Positions 17,277-26,063 of a stretch of 64,000 bases of DNA are shown in pieces; position 1 is the stretch's first letter; the number at the start of each line of letters is the position of its first letter. The notes beneath the pieces are model-generated. The model saw nothing but the letters and a program-made list of their open reading frames with translations, was not told the origin of the DNA and ran no database searches. The stretch covers positions 3,472,001 to 3,536,000 of the forward strand of contig OW818658.1 in the NCBI GenBank assembly GCA_942492815.1, given 5' to 3'. The position numbers and the translations under genes are program-made. The DNA comes from JAEUWI01 sp942492815 (GTDB taxonomy: Bacteria > Hydrogenedentota > Hydrogenedentia > Hydrogenedentales > JAEUWI01).

Positions 17277-17379
17277 GGACAGCCTCGCCGGTTGCAGCGA
17301 ATCACGTTGGGTCCAAGCGGCGCTGGAGGCGTCTGGTGTTACTTGACTGGTCGAGTCGCGGGGCGAGGCGGTCCCTATG
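17277..17379. repeat. Degenerate inverted repeat related to nested element copy 1
   Basis: Arms at 17277-17289 and 17362-17374 pair at 12 of 13 positions. The right end, 17357-17379, matches 5489-5511 of copy 1 at 21 of 23 positions. It has no inner arm pair and looks like a decayed or shorter member of the same family. Confidence 0.6.
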
Positions 17380-17410
17380 AAAAACGCGGGCTGATTTGCG
17401 TCAGCCCGCG
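17380..17410 (-). terminator. Intrinsic terminator of the acetolactate synthase gene
   Basis: A perfect 10-bp GC-rich stem (CGCGGGCTGA / TCAGCCCGCG, 17385-17410) with a 6-nt loop is followed on the minus strand by five T. It lies 25 bp past the stop codon. Confidence 0.88.
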
Positions 17411-17435
17411 TCGTTAACTCTCTATTGCATCGCCA

Positions 17436-19076
17436 CTAGATCAGCAGGCTCTTTGCCTTGAACTCGTGGTTCAGGATCCGGTCGTTGTCGGAGTAGTCCA
17501 CGGGCACGTCGATGAGGTGGACGCCGGTGCTGTTGAGGCACTGCTCCAGGAGCGGCACGAGCTCGTCGGCGGCGTTCACGCGGTGTCCGAAGGCGCCGTA
17601 GGCTTCGGCGTACTTCACGAAATCGGGGTTGCCGTAGTCCAGTCCGAAGTTCGGGAAGTTCATGTTGGACTGTTTCCACTTGATCATGCCGAAGGCGTCA
17701 TCGCGCAGGATGATGATGACGAGGTCCATTTTCAGTCGGACGGCCGTTTCCATTTCCTGGGAGTTCATCATAAAGCCACCGTCGCCACAGATGGAGAGGA
17801 CTTTCCGCTCCGGGAAGACCAGCCGCGCCGTCATGGCGGAAGGCAGGCCGGCGCCCATGGAGGCGAGGGCGTTGTCCAGCAGGACGGTGTTGGGGTAGAA
17901 GGCTTTGTAGTTGCGGGCAAACCAGAGCTTGTACACGCCGTTGTCCAGCGCGATGATGCCGTCCTGGGGCATGACTTTGCGGACGTCGGCGACGAGGCGC
18001 TGGGGGTACATGGGGAAGCGGGGGTCATCGGCACCTTCGAGAATACTTTTCTCGATGTGTTCCTTCACGACCTTGAAGCGCTTGAAGTCCCACAATTCCT
18101 GGATCTCCAGCTTTTCCTTGATGCGCCAGATGCTGTTGGCGATATCGCCCACGACTTCGAGCTGGGGGAAGTAGACGGGGTCCACTTTGGCGGAGATGAA
18201 GTTGATGTGGATCACCTTCAAGTCTTCGCGGCCCATGAAGAAGGGGGGCTTCTCCACGACGTCATGGCCGACGTTGATAATCAGGTCGGCGGCGTCGATG
18301 GCGCGGTGGACGAAGTCGTTGGCGGAGAGGGCGGAGTTGCCGATGAAGAGATCGTGATGCTCATCCACGACGCCCTTGCCCATCTGGGTGCTGAAGAAGG
18401 GGATGCCGGTCTTGTCGATGAACTCGCCCAGCATCTTGGAGGTCAGCTTGCGGTTGGCGCCGGCACCGATGAGGAGGAGCGGGTGCTTCGCGTCTTCGAT
18501 CATGTTTACGGCGGCGCGAATGGCCTTGATCTCGGCCGTGGGGCGGCGGGCGCGGCTCGCGGCGATGAGCGGGGAGTCGGTCTCTTCGGCGGCCACGTCT
18601 TCCGGCAGCTCAAGGTGGGAGGCGCCGGGGCGCTCCTCCTCGGCAATACGGAAAGCTTCGCGGATGCGCGCGGGGATATTGTTCGCGCTGACGAGCTGCT
18701 TGGTGTACTTGGTGATGGGGCGCATCATGTCGACGGCGTCGATGATCTGGAACTGGCCCTGTTTGCTCTTCTTAACGGGCTTCTGTCCGGTGATCATCAC
18801 CATGGGCATGGCGCCGAGCTGGGCGTAGGCCGCAGAGGTGACGAGGTTGGTCGCGCCAGGTCCGAGCGTGCTGAGGCAGACGCCTGCGTGCCCCGTGAGG
18901 CGGCCGTAGGTGGCGGCCATGAAACCGGCGGCCTGTTCGTGCCGCGTCAATATCAATTCAATGCTGGATTGCCGGATGGAGTCGAGCAGATCCAGATTTT
19001 CTTCGCCCGGGATACCGAAGATATACTTTACACCTTCGGCTTCCAGGGCCTTTACCAGCAGGTCCGATGCTTTCAT
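17436..19076 (-). CDS. alsS: Acetolactate synthase, catabolic-type large subunit (ThDP enzyme)
   Basis: The 546-residue protein condenses two pyruvates to 2-acetolactate using thiamine diphosphate. Visible features are the N-terminal PYR domain (GVKYIFGIPGEENLDLLDS with the catalytic Glu in LTRHEQAAGFMA), the central domain (PLLLIGAGANRK), and the ThDP motif running from GDGGFMMNSQEMETA to the Asn-rich NFGLDYGNPDFVKYAEA. It is close to the AlsS/BudB type, which lacks the FAD-dependent small subunit, and no ilvN lies nearby. The ATG at 19076 follows a GGAG site; the frame stays open further upstream but those residues do not fit. The gene is monocistronic, with its own terminator. An ilvB-like role in valine synthesis is an alternative. 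Confidence 0.9.
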   Translation of the reverse strand: MKASDLLVKALEAEGVKYIFGIPGEENLDLLDSIRQSSIELILTRHEQAAGFMAATYGRLTGHAGVCLSTLGPGATNLVTSAAYAQLGAMPMVMITGQKPVKKSKQGQFQIIDAVDMMRPITKYTKQLVSANNIPARIREAFRIAEEERPGASHLELPEDVAAEETDSPLIAASRARRPTAEIKAIRAAVNMIEDAKHPLLLIGAGANRKLTSKMLGEFIDKTGIPFFSTQMGKGVVDEHHDLFIGNSALSANDFVHRAIDAADLIINVGHDVVEKPPFFMGREDLKVIHINFISAKVDPVYFPQLEVVGDIANSIWRIKEKLEIQELWDFKRFKVVKEHIEKSILEGADDPRFPMYPQRLVADVRKVMPQDGIIALDNGVYKLWFARNYKAFYPNTVLLDNALASMGAGLPSAMTARLVFPERKVLSICGDGGFMMNSQEMETAVRLKMDLVIIILRDDAFGMIKWKQSNMNFPNFGLDYGNPDFVKYAEAYGAFGHRVNAADELVPLLEQCLNSTGVHLIDVPVDYSDNDRILNHEFKAKSLLI

Positions 19077-19298
19077 GATGGCTCCTAATGACCCGGTCGG
19101 GATTAGCTGCGGATCCCGGTACCGGCAACAGCAATGCAATTTCACCTGAGGCAGTTGGCCTGCCCCTCGGGTTCCGCCAGAGGGGCGGCACCTCCGGAAA
19201 CGACCGCCGAAAGTGGCACCCGTTCCGAGCTTAGCCAACAATACCAGACTGTGCCGGGTTGAGCAACTTTGCCCGAACACACCATAAAAAAAGGGTAT

Positions 19299-19331
19299 AA
19301 AAAAACGCCAGCGACTCGAGAGTCACTGGCG
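19299..19331 (-). terminator. Intrinsic terminator of tRNA-Asp
   Basis: The stem CGCCAG(T/C)GACT with one mismatch and its complement (19306-19331) is followed on the minus strand by at least seven T (19299-19305). It lies about 10 bp past the CCA end of the tRNA. Confidence 0.88.
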
Positions 19332-19341
19332 TGATATCTAA

Positions 19342-19418
<77 letters not shown>

Positions 19419-19458
19419 GCTGCGTAAGAGCGTTTCCGCTCCCCCCGAAGGGAAGCTT

Positions 19459-19487
19459 AATATACCAAAAATTTGGGGCCGATTCAA
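19459..19487 (-). promoter_or_regulatory. Promoter of tRNA-Asp
   Basis: On the minus strand, TTGAAT (19482-19487), a 17-bp spacer and TATATT (19459-19464). The mature tRNA starts 40 bp downstream, leaving room for a short 5' leader. Confidence 0.7.
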
Positions 19488-19525
19488 GCCTCAAGCGAAC
19501 TTTTTTTCGCAATCGGCAGTTTTTT

Positions 19526-20962
19526 TTACGCGCCGACGTTGCCGTCAGCGTCAATAACGAGATCGGCGTCCAGGGGCCAAGTCTTCCCCACGCTCTTTTC
19601 GACGAATTCGTCGCACGTGAGGGCGAAGAGCGGGCTGATTTCGATGGCGATGGCGGAGGTACCGTCCGGATTGCGGGGCACGGGCTGGCCCGTGGCATCG
19701 AGCCACTTCGCCCAGAAATTGGTCATGCTTTCCCGCGCGGCCACGACGGAGTTGTCGCCGTCGAACTGCTTGGTGGGGGTGTATTCTCCCGGCGGGTCGA
19801 TCTCCAGCGCGACGGGCGCATGGTTCGCCATGCGGAGGGCATCGAAAACGAAGGTCTCGAACTTGTAGCCGTTGGGCTTGTCCGGGCTGATCTGTTCCCC
19901 TTCAGCGCTTATATAGGGGATCTTCTTGTGGGCCAGGTGCCAGGGGAACTGGTCGAAATTGTCGTAAACCCGCTGGACGAAGTCCACGGAGAGGATGTGT
20001 ATCGCCGGATTGCCCGCGTAGTAGATGACCTTGCCATCGGCGTCGGTTTCGAGCAACTGGGGATAGATATCCAGTTCACTATACTCGATAACCTGGTAGA
20101 CGCCATCGCAGAGGCAATGCACGCCCACCGCCTCGCGGGGTTCGTGCTTCCGGTGGTTCTTGCTGGAAATCTCGGCCTGGGCCTGGAGGTGATAGCCGAT
20201 GAAATAGGGGTCGGCGACCTTGACGGCCCAGTTGTCCACCTGAAAATAGCACAGGGTGTCGATGCCGCGCTTGCGGGCGTCGTCCAACACGTGATGCTCC
20301 ACCATGGCCTGGATGCAGCCGCCGTGGCCGTTGGGGTTCATGGCCAGACGCCCCTTCTCTTCCAGCATGAACTTGCCTTCGCCATCCATGCAGGGGACCA
20401 TGTGCTGGGTGATGAAGATGACGTCGGCCGGGGAGAGGCCAAAGTAAGCGTGCTCCTCGAAGTAGGCCTTCGTGGCGGCGCCGTTGGTGTTGCTCACCAT
20501 GATGTACCAGGGAAGGGTGCAGCCGTAGCGCCGCTGGAGATTCAGAATTTTTTCGGCGTGATACTGGAAGAGCGACTTGCCGGTGAGCCCGCCGATGGGA
20601 TAGGAACCCTTGGGGCCGTCGAAGCCGAGGCGCGTGCCCTGGCCGCCGGCAACGAGAAAGAGGCCGATGCGGCCCGCGCGCAGGGCCGCTTCACCCAGGG
20701 CCAATGCGGCTTTCGCATCGGCGCGTTCGGGATCGACGATGGGGATCACGGGCACGGGGTCTATGCGTTCAAAGGCCGCAACCGTGGGGGTCGATTTGAT
20801 CCACTCAGTCGCCAGCCGGTCCATCAGCGGGAAGTCCACCTGGGACAAATCCGCCAGCAAGGCCTCGCGGCCCGCGCCGTCCAATTCGTCCCAGAAGCGG
20901 AACACGTGATCCTGGCCGTGCTGTGCAGCCATGTCCCGAAGCTGAATTTCACTCATACCCAT
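19526..20962 (-). CDS. UDP-sugar pyrophosphorylase, eukaryote-like UDPGP type (UDP-GlcNAc/GalNAc)
   Basis: The 478-residue protein carries the nucleotide-binding loop FLVAGGQGTRLGFDGPKGSY, characteristic of the UDPGP family, with GLTGKSLFQYHAEK and the active-site segments NPNGHGGCIQAM and YFQVDNWAVKVADP. Its N-terminal helical region and length are those of UDP-N-acetylhexosamine pyrophosphorylases (UAP1/AGX-like) rather than bacterial GlmU. The reaction is UTP plus sugar-1-phosphate to UDP-sugar plus diphosphate. It is the last gene of a presumed operon after a GlcNAc-kinase-like gene and a DUF1573 lipoprotein gene, which favours GlcNAc-1-phosphate as substrate. No phosphoacetylglucosamine mutase is next to it. 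Confidence 0.88.
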   Translation of the reverse strand: MGMSEIQLRDMAAQHGQDHVFRFWDELDGAGREALLADLSQVDFPLMDRLATEWIKSTPTVAAFERIDPVPVIPIVDPERADAKAALALGEAALRAGRIGLFLVAGGQGTRLGFDGPKGSYPIGGLTGKSLFQYHAEKILNLQRRYGCTLPWYIMVSNTNGAATKAYFEEHAYFGLSPADVIFITQHMVPCMDGEGKFMLEEKGRLAMNPNGHGGCIQAMVEHHVLDDARKRGIDTLCYFQVDNWAVKVADPYFIGYHLQAQAEISSKNHRKHEPREAVGVHCLCDGVYQVIEYSELDIYPQLLETDADGKVIYYAGNPAIHILSVDFVQRVYDNFDQFPWHLAHKKIPYISAEGEQISPDKPNGYKFETFVFDALRMANHAPVALEIDPPGEYTPTKQFDGDNSVVAARESMTNFWAKWLDATGQPVPRNPDGTSAIAIEISPLFALTCDEFVEKSVGKTWPLDADLVIDADGNVGA

Positions 20963-21022
20963 GCGATGTACTTCCTTCCTGGCGTCTCAAATTCTGGTCT
21001 GCCTTGGGTCCGCCAGCGTTCG

Positions 21023-22216
21023 TCAATGGGCGTGGCTCCCCTCGTCGGATTCTTCGTTCGTCAAATTGCGGACCCCCACGATCTCGGTGTAGGTCTTGCC
21101 CTCGGCGGTGACTTGAACGCTCACGGTCTCGTCAAAGGGCTTGCTCTGAACCTCGGCCGCCGGGACCTGCATGTCCACATGAAACTCGTTGGGCGTGCTG
21201 CCGGGCGCTACAGTGGCCACGATGGCGGGGTTGCTTGTGGCGGCAATGGTGAGGCTCAGGGGGCCGGTGGAGACGAAGGTGGCGCGGGCGGTGTGGTTCG
21301 CTCCGTCCGAGCCCGGTCTGAGCATGGCGCGCTCGGGATAGATCGGGGCGGGGGTGTAGGGCGCCTTCGCGGTGCCGGTAACGTGGATGCGGTGTCGCGG
21401 GAGGCGCTTCACGTCGGTGAGGAGCACGACATTGCGCTCGAACAAGCCGGCGGAAATCTCGGGGCCGGTGGCGATAATGATGTCGCACTCGGACTTGCCC
21501 GGCGTCTTCCATTGGGCCTCGGGGAGCACTTCGACCCGGGCCGTCAATCCTGGGATTCGGGGAGCCCGGGGGCCGACAGTAAGGACCTCGACACCAGTAA
21601 CGTTTGCGGGGGCATCCTGGATCTGCCGGAAGCGAACACGGCGCTCCACTACATCGCCCTTGTTGAATTCGCCAAGTACGAGTTCTTCCGTCTCGATAAA
21701 ATACTCCGGCTCGATATTGGCGCGGACATCGACGGAAACCTGGGGCTGGGCGGGATCGGTCGAGGTGATTGTCAACACCTTGTGGGAGGTGAAACCTGGA
21801 ACACGGTTGGGGTCAAGGGTCACGTCGATCCACGATTCTTCACCCGGCTGGATCGTCGAGCGCTCGGGGGGGATGTTGCCCATGGTGCAGGCACAGGTCG
21901 TGTCGATCTTGGTAATCTTCAGGGGCATTTTGCCGTCGTTGAATACCTTCAACTTGTGGTGATGGAGCTCGTCATTCTTCACCGTGCCCAGGTCGAGGTC
22001 GTTGGTCTCCAGGCGGATGATGGAGACCTGCATCGGCTCGCCAACGGGGGGCATCGTCCCATCCGCCTCGCCTTTGGGCGCGCCGTCTTTGTGCAGGGAT
22101 TCGATGAACTTCTCTTCGGACTCGTAGTCGTTTCCACCGCACCCGGAGAAGGCCAGGATGGGCGCGCAGGCCAGAAGACCCCATATTGCGAAAATGAGTG
22201 CATTGCGCTTGTTCAT
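21023..22216 (-). CDS. DUF1573-domain lipoprotein
   Basis: The 397-residue protein has a lipoprotein signal peptide ending in the lipobox LAFSGC (Cys near 26). Residues 65-175 form a DUF1573 domain, an Ig/ASH-like beta sandwich marked by TTCACTMGNIPPERSTIQPGE and a second strand set ending ITSTDPAQPQVSVDV. The C-terminal 200 residues appear to hold one or two further beta domains of similar type. It should be anchored in an envelope membrane. It starts 4 bp after the GlcNAc-kinase-like gene and precedes the UDP-sugar pyrophosphorylase, so it is co-transcribed with sugar-nucleotide genes. Molecular function is unknown. Confidence 0.85.
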   Translation of the reverse strand: MNKRNALIFAIWGLLACAPILAFSGCGGNDYESEEKFIESLHKDGAPKGEADGTMPPVGEPMQVSIIRLETNDLDLGTVKNDELHHHKLKVFNDGKMPLKITKIDTTCACTMGNIPPERSTIQPGEESWIDVTLDPNRVPGFTSHKVLTITSTDPAQPQVSVDVRANIEPEYFIETEELVLGEFNKGDVVERRVRFRQIQDAPANVTGVEVLTVGPRAPRIPGLTARVEVLPEAQWKTPGKSECDIIIATGPEISAGLFERNVVLLTDVKRLPRHRIHVTGTAKAPYTPAPIYPERAMLRPGSDGANHTARATFVSTGPLSLTIAATSNPAIVATVAPGSTPNEFHVDMQVPAAEVQSKPFDETVSVQVTAEGKTYTEIVGVRNLTNEESDEGSHAH

Positions 22217-22220
22217 GTTA

Positions 22221-23231
22221 CTACTCCGATTTGAATCGTACGCCGTATTTGAGCTCGGACTCCTCGAGGGAGGCGGACAGTTGCTCGTAACAGCGGTCGG
22301 TCAGGGTACAGTCCAACTCCATGCCCAGCAGCAGGGCGCCCACCACGGGTTCGTAAATCGGCATGACCAGGCGCGCGCCGGGGCACTCCCGGTGAACCAC
22401 GACGGCCAGCGCGTCGCCTAGAACCGGGCTCATGCCCTTGAAGACACTTCCCGCCATGACCACATCGAAGGTGTCCCGCTGCATATCGAGGTGCCGGATG
22501 GCCGCATTGACCATCTGGCCGAGGTAGCGCCCGCCCCACTCCAGTATATCGCAGGCAATGGCATCGCCCTCCCACGCCGCGTCGAAGACCAGCTTGGCCA
22601 TGGGCTGGAGATCGCGGTAGGTGATCTTGCCGTAGTACATCTGGTGGAAGAGCTCGTCCACATCCTTGCAGCCGGCGCGCTCCACGAATTTTTCCGTCAT
22701 CAGGGTGGGGCCGGTAACGCCGTCGCGGGCGCGGAAGACCGCCTTGAGTCCGTGGATGCCGATGGAGGAGCCGCTCACGCGGTCGCCGTAGTCTTCGCTG
22801 ATCCCGCCAACCCGGGTTTCCTTGCCGTCCCGGTTCACGCCGGCGCAGACGCAGCCGGTGCCGCAGGCGATCACGACGCCGAAGGGGTCGCGCGTACCAC
22901 CCCGTAATCCGCCCATGGAATCGTTGCGAAAGACCCGGGGAATATTGCCAAAGAGGGGGGTAAATAGTTCGCGTTCCAACATGACATAGTCGTCGGGAAT
23001 ATCCGCCCCTGCGACGCCCATGCCGATGCCGCTGATGTCTTTCAAATCCAATCCGGCGTGCTCGATCGCCTCGCCCACCGCCTTCTCTATCTCCCGGCGG
23101 GCGGCCTCCACGCCGTAGCCCTCGTAGTTCCCCGTGCCGCCCCGGCCAAAGCCTTTGACCTGCCCTTGTTCATCGCCTATCAGGCAGAACGTTTTCGTTC
23201 CGCCGGCGTCCAGTCCCAGATAGAAGGCCAT
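22221..23231 (-). CDS. N-acetylglucosamine kinase-like protein, BadF/BadG ATPase family
   Basis: The 336-residue ASKHA-fold kinase has phosphate-1 motif GLDAGGTKT near the N-terminus, GMGVAGADIPDD, and phosphate-2 motif VIACGTGCVCAGV. GGISEDYGDRVSGSSIGIHG is the signature of the eukaryotic-type GlcNAc kinase (NAGK) branch. It should phosphorylate GlcNAc, probably at O6, or a related amino sugar in the cytoplasm. An AGGA site lies before the ATG and a plausible promoter sits just upstream. It heads a three-gene operon with the DUF1573 lipoprotein and the UDPGP-type pyrophosphorylase, suggesting cell-wall amino-sugar salvage. Confidence 0.88.
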   Translation of the reverse strand: MAFYLGLDAGGTKTFCLIGDEQGQVKGFGRGGTGNYEGYGVEAARREIEKAVGEAIEHAGLDLKDISGIGMGVAGADIPDDYVMLERELFTPLFGNIPRVFRNDSMGGLRGGTRDPFGVVIACGTGCVCAGVNRDGKETRVGGISEDYGDRVSGSSIGIHGLKAVFRARDGVTGPTLMTEKFVERAGCKDVDELFHQMYYGKITYRDLQPMAKLVFDAAWEGDAIACDILEWGGRYLGQMVNAAIRHLDMQRDTFDVVMAGSVFKGMSPVLGDALAVVVHRECPGARLVMPIYEPVVGALLLGMELDCTLTDRCYEQLSASLEESELKYGVRFKSE

Positions 23232-23241
23232 ATACTACGTT

Positions 23242-23271
23242 CCTATAGTGCCGAGCAGTGCGCAACTGCAA
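23242..23271 (-). promoter_or_regulatory. Putative promoter of the GlcNAc kinase operon
   Basis: On the minus strand, TTGCAG (23266-23271), an 18-bp spacer and TATAGG (23242-23247). It directly follows the terminator of the preceding operon. Confidence 0.4.
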
Positions 23272-23297
23272 AAAAACGCGGGAAATAAATTCCCGCG
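23270..23297 (-). terminator. Intrinsic terminator of the pal-cpoB operon
   Basis: The hairpin CGCGGGAA / TTCCCGCG (23277-23297) is followed on the minus strand by seven T (23270-23276). It separates the pal operon from the GlcNAc kinase operon. Confidence 0.88.
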
Positions 23298-23349
23298 TAT
23301 TGTCAACATTGTTGGGTCGGAATACAAATCATGACAGCATTTCGCTCGA

Positions 23350-24186
23350 TCAATTGCCTCTCAACTTGGCAAGATCGGATTCTGCCTGGCGCGCTGCGGT
23401 GGTAGTGGGATATTTCTTTACCACCTCCTCCAACAGCTTCTCCGCCTCTTCGTTTTGTCCAAGGCGAGAGAGGGCAACGGCCTGGGACTGCATCGCCTGG
23501 GAAACCTTGCTGTCGTTCTCGGGGTACTTGGTGCGGACGTTCTGGAAGGAACTGACTGCGTCGTCATAGCGTTCGAGCTTGAGGTAGCAGCGACCCTGCC
23601 AGTACTGGGCGTTGCCCGCCTGCTCCGTGTCCGGATAGCGCTCGAGAAATTCGGTAAACTGTTGGAGCGCGCCGTTGTAGTCGTTACTCAGCCAGACTTT
23701 CTGGGCCTGCTGATAGGCGTCCAGAGCCGCGCCCGAGTTGGCACCGGTCACCGGAGCCTCCGGGGCGGGTTCTGCCGCCGTGCCGAGGGCCGCACCCGGA
23801 TCGCCCGCAGCGGCCGGGGGTACAATCGCCACGGAGTCCGAGGGAATCTGGGTTGCCGCCGCCTTGCCGCCCGCCGTCAGATTGAACTGGCGGTAGATCG
23901 TCGACGTAAGCTCGCTGAGCTGCTTCTCGAGCACATCCAGCTTCACCTGATTCTCTTCCATCATACTCCGCAACTGGCGGGTTTGTACTTCGGTCTCGTC
24001 GACGCGGCTGACTAACTGGGTGGTGGTTTCATTAAGTTTCTTAATGGCGCCGTCCAGATTGTCATTCAGGTTGGTAACCTTGCGGTGCGTGTCATAGAGC
24101 AGGGTTTCGACCTGGTTGGCGGCTCCCGCTTCCAGGCAGGATCCCAGAACTACCAACACTCCGAGGCTACACATTGTGCGTATCAT
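23350..24186 (-). CDS. CpoB/YbgF-like lipoprotein, coiled coil plus TPR (copy 2)
   Basis: The 278-residue protein has a lipoprotein signal (LVVLGSC). An N-terminal coiled-coil region follows (about 25-95; THRKVTNLNDNLDGAIKKLN, MMEENQVKLDVLEKQLSEL), then an Ala/Pro linker. Three TPR-like helices at the C-terminus carry the YbgF signature AYQQAQKVWLSNDYNGALQ and YWQGRCYLKLERYDDAVSSF. CpoB works with Tol-Pal to coordinate outer-membrane constriction with peptidoglycan synthesis. The ATG at 24186 has a GGAG site; an open frame extends further upstream. It is the last gene of pal - cpoB-like 1 - cpoB-like 2, and tolABQR are not in view. Confidence 0.82.
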   Translation of the reverse strand: MIRTMCSLGVLVVLGSCLEAGAANQVETLLYDTHRKVTNLNDNLDGAIKKLNETTTQLVSRVDETEVQTRQLRSMMEENQVKLDVLEKQLSELTSTIYRQFNLTAGGKAAATQIPSDSVAIVPPAAAGDPGAALGTAAEPAPEAPVTGANSGAALDAYQQAQKVWLSNDYNGALQQFTEFLERYPDTEQAGNAQYWQGRCYLKLERYDDAVSSFQNVRTKYPENDSKVSQAMQSQAVALSRLGQNEEAEKLLEEVVKKYPTTTAARQAESDLAKLRGN

Positions 24187-24239
24187 GTGATTCGCTCCTG
24201 CAGTTGATGCATGGCGGGGTGTTGCCCCGAATAAAGTAC

Positions 24240-25103
24240 TCATGGATTGCCCTTACGCAGTGATTCCAGGTCGCGGCTGGCATGCTCCGCCGCCGTCGAC
24301 GTGGGGTAGTTGGCGACCACCTCTTCCATCAGGGCCACCGCCGTCTCCCGATCACCAAGCTTGTAGTGGGCAACCGCCTGATTATGCATGGCGTAGGCCA
24401 TGTAGGTGCTGTCGGGATAATTGCTCCGGACAGCCTCGAAGGCCTCGATGGCCCGGGTATACTCGCTCTGGTTCAGCAGTGACTTGGCGATCCAGAACTG
24501 GGCTTTGTCTCGGTTGGCGGAGGAGGGATGGGCGTCGAGAAACGCCGTGAAGGCCGCGATGGCCCCCTGATAGTCTTCGCTCTCGTACATCGCCTTAGCG
24601 GAAGCAAAGGCGGTTCCATCATCCGCATTTGCGGTCTCCGGAATCTCCAGGGGCGGCGCCGCCTCTGCCCCGGCAGGCTGCGCGATATCAGCCGGAACAG
24701 TGGATGCGGACGAAGGTGCCGCCTCGGGGGACTCGGATACAACGGGTTCTGTCGAAGGCCGAGACTTCGGAATGGGGGTGGGCGAGTAGCTCAGTCCCCA
24801 ATGCCGATAGAGCGTCTTCTTGAGCTCTTCGAGCATCTGGATCAGATTATCGACCTTACGCTGATTTTCTTCCATCAGCGAGGCCAGCAACCGAATCTGC
24901 TGCTCGTTTTCGCTCACACGGGCCATCAAGGTCGCCGTGGTCTCGTTCAGCCGGGCCAGCGAGTCCGCCATGCTCGTATCGAGCAGGCTGACCCGCTGAT
25001 GCATGTCGGTCACCACGGTCTCCATGTTCTTGGAGCCCGTGGTGACACAACCTGAAAACAGCGTCATAGCCAGCAGGGCAGGCCATGCTATGTTTCGATG
25101 CAT
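24240..25103 (-). CDS. CpoB/YbgF-like lipoprotein, coiled coil plus TPR (copy 1)
   Basis: The 287-residue protein has lipobox TLFSGC and the same plan as its downstream paralogue: coiled coil (LARLNETTATLMARVSENEQ, SLMEENQRKVDNLIQML), Pro/Ser/Ala linker, then TPR units (AMYESEDYQGAIAAFTAFL, FWIAKSLLNQSEYTRAIEAF). The shared heptads MEENQ-x-K and LNETT show the two arose by duplication. The start at 25103 puts the signal peptide at the N-terminus. A TTG 27 bp earlier, directly after the pal stop, is an alternative, and no strong ribosome site is seen before the ATG. Confidence 0.82.
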   Translation of the reverse strand: MHRNIAWPALLAMTLFSGCVTTGSKNMETVVTDMHQRVSLLDTSMADSLARLNETTATLMARVSENEQQIRLLASLMEENQRKVDNLIQMLEELKKTLYRHWGLSYSPTPIPKSRPSTEPVVSESPEAAPSSASTVPADIAQPAGAEAAPPLEIPETANADDGTAFASAKAMYESEDYQGAIAAFTAFLDAHPSSANRDKAQFWIAKSLLNQSEYTRAIEAFEAVRSNYPDSTYMAYAMHNQAVAHYKLGDRETAVALMEEVVANYPTSTAAEHASRDLESLRKGNP

Positions 25104-25130
25104 GCGCACGCGATACGTCGCTTCCCGCAA

Positions 25131-25673
25131 TTAGTTTGCAGTCGCCCGCATGAACTCGGCGCGGCGGTTCTGAGACCAAGCGGCTTCGCTGCTGCCGGGG
25201 ACGGCGGGGTTTTCTTCGCCATAGCTGATGGTGATCATGCGATCACCGGAGATGCCGAGCTGGCGAAGGTGCTCGCGGACGGACTGGGCGCGACGTTCGC
25301 CGAGGGCCAGGTTGTACTCCTGGGTTCCGCGCTCGTCGCAGTTGCCGGCGATCTGGATGATGACGTTCTGCACTTCCTTGATGCGCTCGGCGTTGGACTG
25401 AAGCGTCGCAATCGCGTCGGAGCTCAAGGAGGAGCTGTCGTAGTCGAAGTAAACCGGCTTCAAGCGGGAATCACCCTCGAAAAGCAGCTTCTCCAAGTCG
25501 ACATTGGGAAGACCGTCGGTGCCGGAACCTTCACCACCGGCATTCGCCGAGGTATCCGTCGCAGCATCAACGGGCTTGTCTTTCTTCTTGCAGCCAGCAA
25601 AGCTGACTACCATGAGGGAAAGACACAGTACAGTAAGGAACATTCGATACGGGTTTGACTTGTGGGCTTGCAT
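25131..25673 (-). CDS. pal: Peptidoglycan-associated lipoprotein Pal
   Basis: The 180-residue outer-membrane lipoprotein has lipobox VSFAGC, a charged linker and a C-terminal OmpA-like domain. Its signatures are YFDYDSSSLSSDAIATLQSN, the peptidoglycan-binding core IAGNCDERGTQEYNLALGER with the conserved Asp and Arg, and the closing NRRAEF. It anchors the outer membrane to the wall and implies a diderm envelope. It heads the operon with two CpoB-like genes. Confidence 0.94.
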   Translation of the reverse strand: MQAHKSNPYRMFLTVLCLSLMVVSFAGCKKKDKPVDAATDTSANAGGEGSGTDGLPNVDLEKLLFEGDSRLKPVYFDYDSSSLSSDAIATLQSNAERIKEVQNVIIQIAGNCDERGTQEYNLALGERRAQSVREHLRQLGISGDRMITISYGEENPAVPGSSEAAWSQNRRAEFMRATAN

Positions 25674-26063
25674 GGTTCTCTCTTACCCCTAGTTCAGGTT
25701 AATTGGTTTCTCACATCCACGACACATACGCTTTGAATTGATGCAGACTACGGGTAAGTCGTTTCGGGCGCAGCACCCGCGTATCAGCACCTTGGGCTGC
25801 ATTTTTTCTCCGCGCAAGCGTATTTTACAATTTTGGAGGCCCTGAACACAACTTTATGGCCCACACCTGTTTCGAGACTTTTTGCGGGGTAAATTCTACC
25901 TGTTCAATGGGCGATTGGCGGTAAATAGTTCCCGATATTCCGCAACCATTTTGTGGAAAAAGCGAACCTTACTAGCATTACAGGAATTTGGCATAATTCC
26001 CGCCCTTTTCGACCCTCGAAAAGAGTTTTTGTCCCGTTTCGCTCCATTTCGGAGCAATTCGCT
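25674..26063. other. Intergenic region, 390 bp, no gene seen
   Basis: This stretch is clearly more AT-rich than its surroundings and holds no supported gene. It contains short palindromes, including an 8-bp stem CTTTTCGA/TCGAAAAG (26005-26023) and a GCTCC/GGAGC stem near 26040. The promoter of pal should lie in the left part, but I could not assign -35 and -10 boxes with confidence. Confidence 0.5.

Noticed and set aside
17466..19088. A 540-codon plus-strand frame opposite acetolactate synthase
   Set aside because: It is a mirror of a well-conserved enzyme gene, with low-complexity Val/Asp/Glu/Gly composition and no ribosome site.
19820..22234. An open frame of about 800 codons on the plus strand
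   Set aside because: It runs antisense to the UDP-sugar pyrophosphorylase and DUF1573 genes, whose families are clear. The antisense product has the Val/Gly/Asp/His-rich composition typical of high-GC shadow frames and no recognisable domain.
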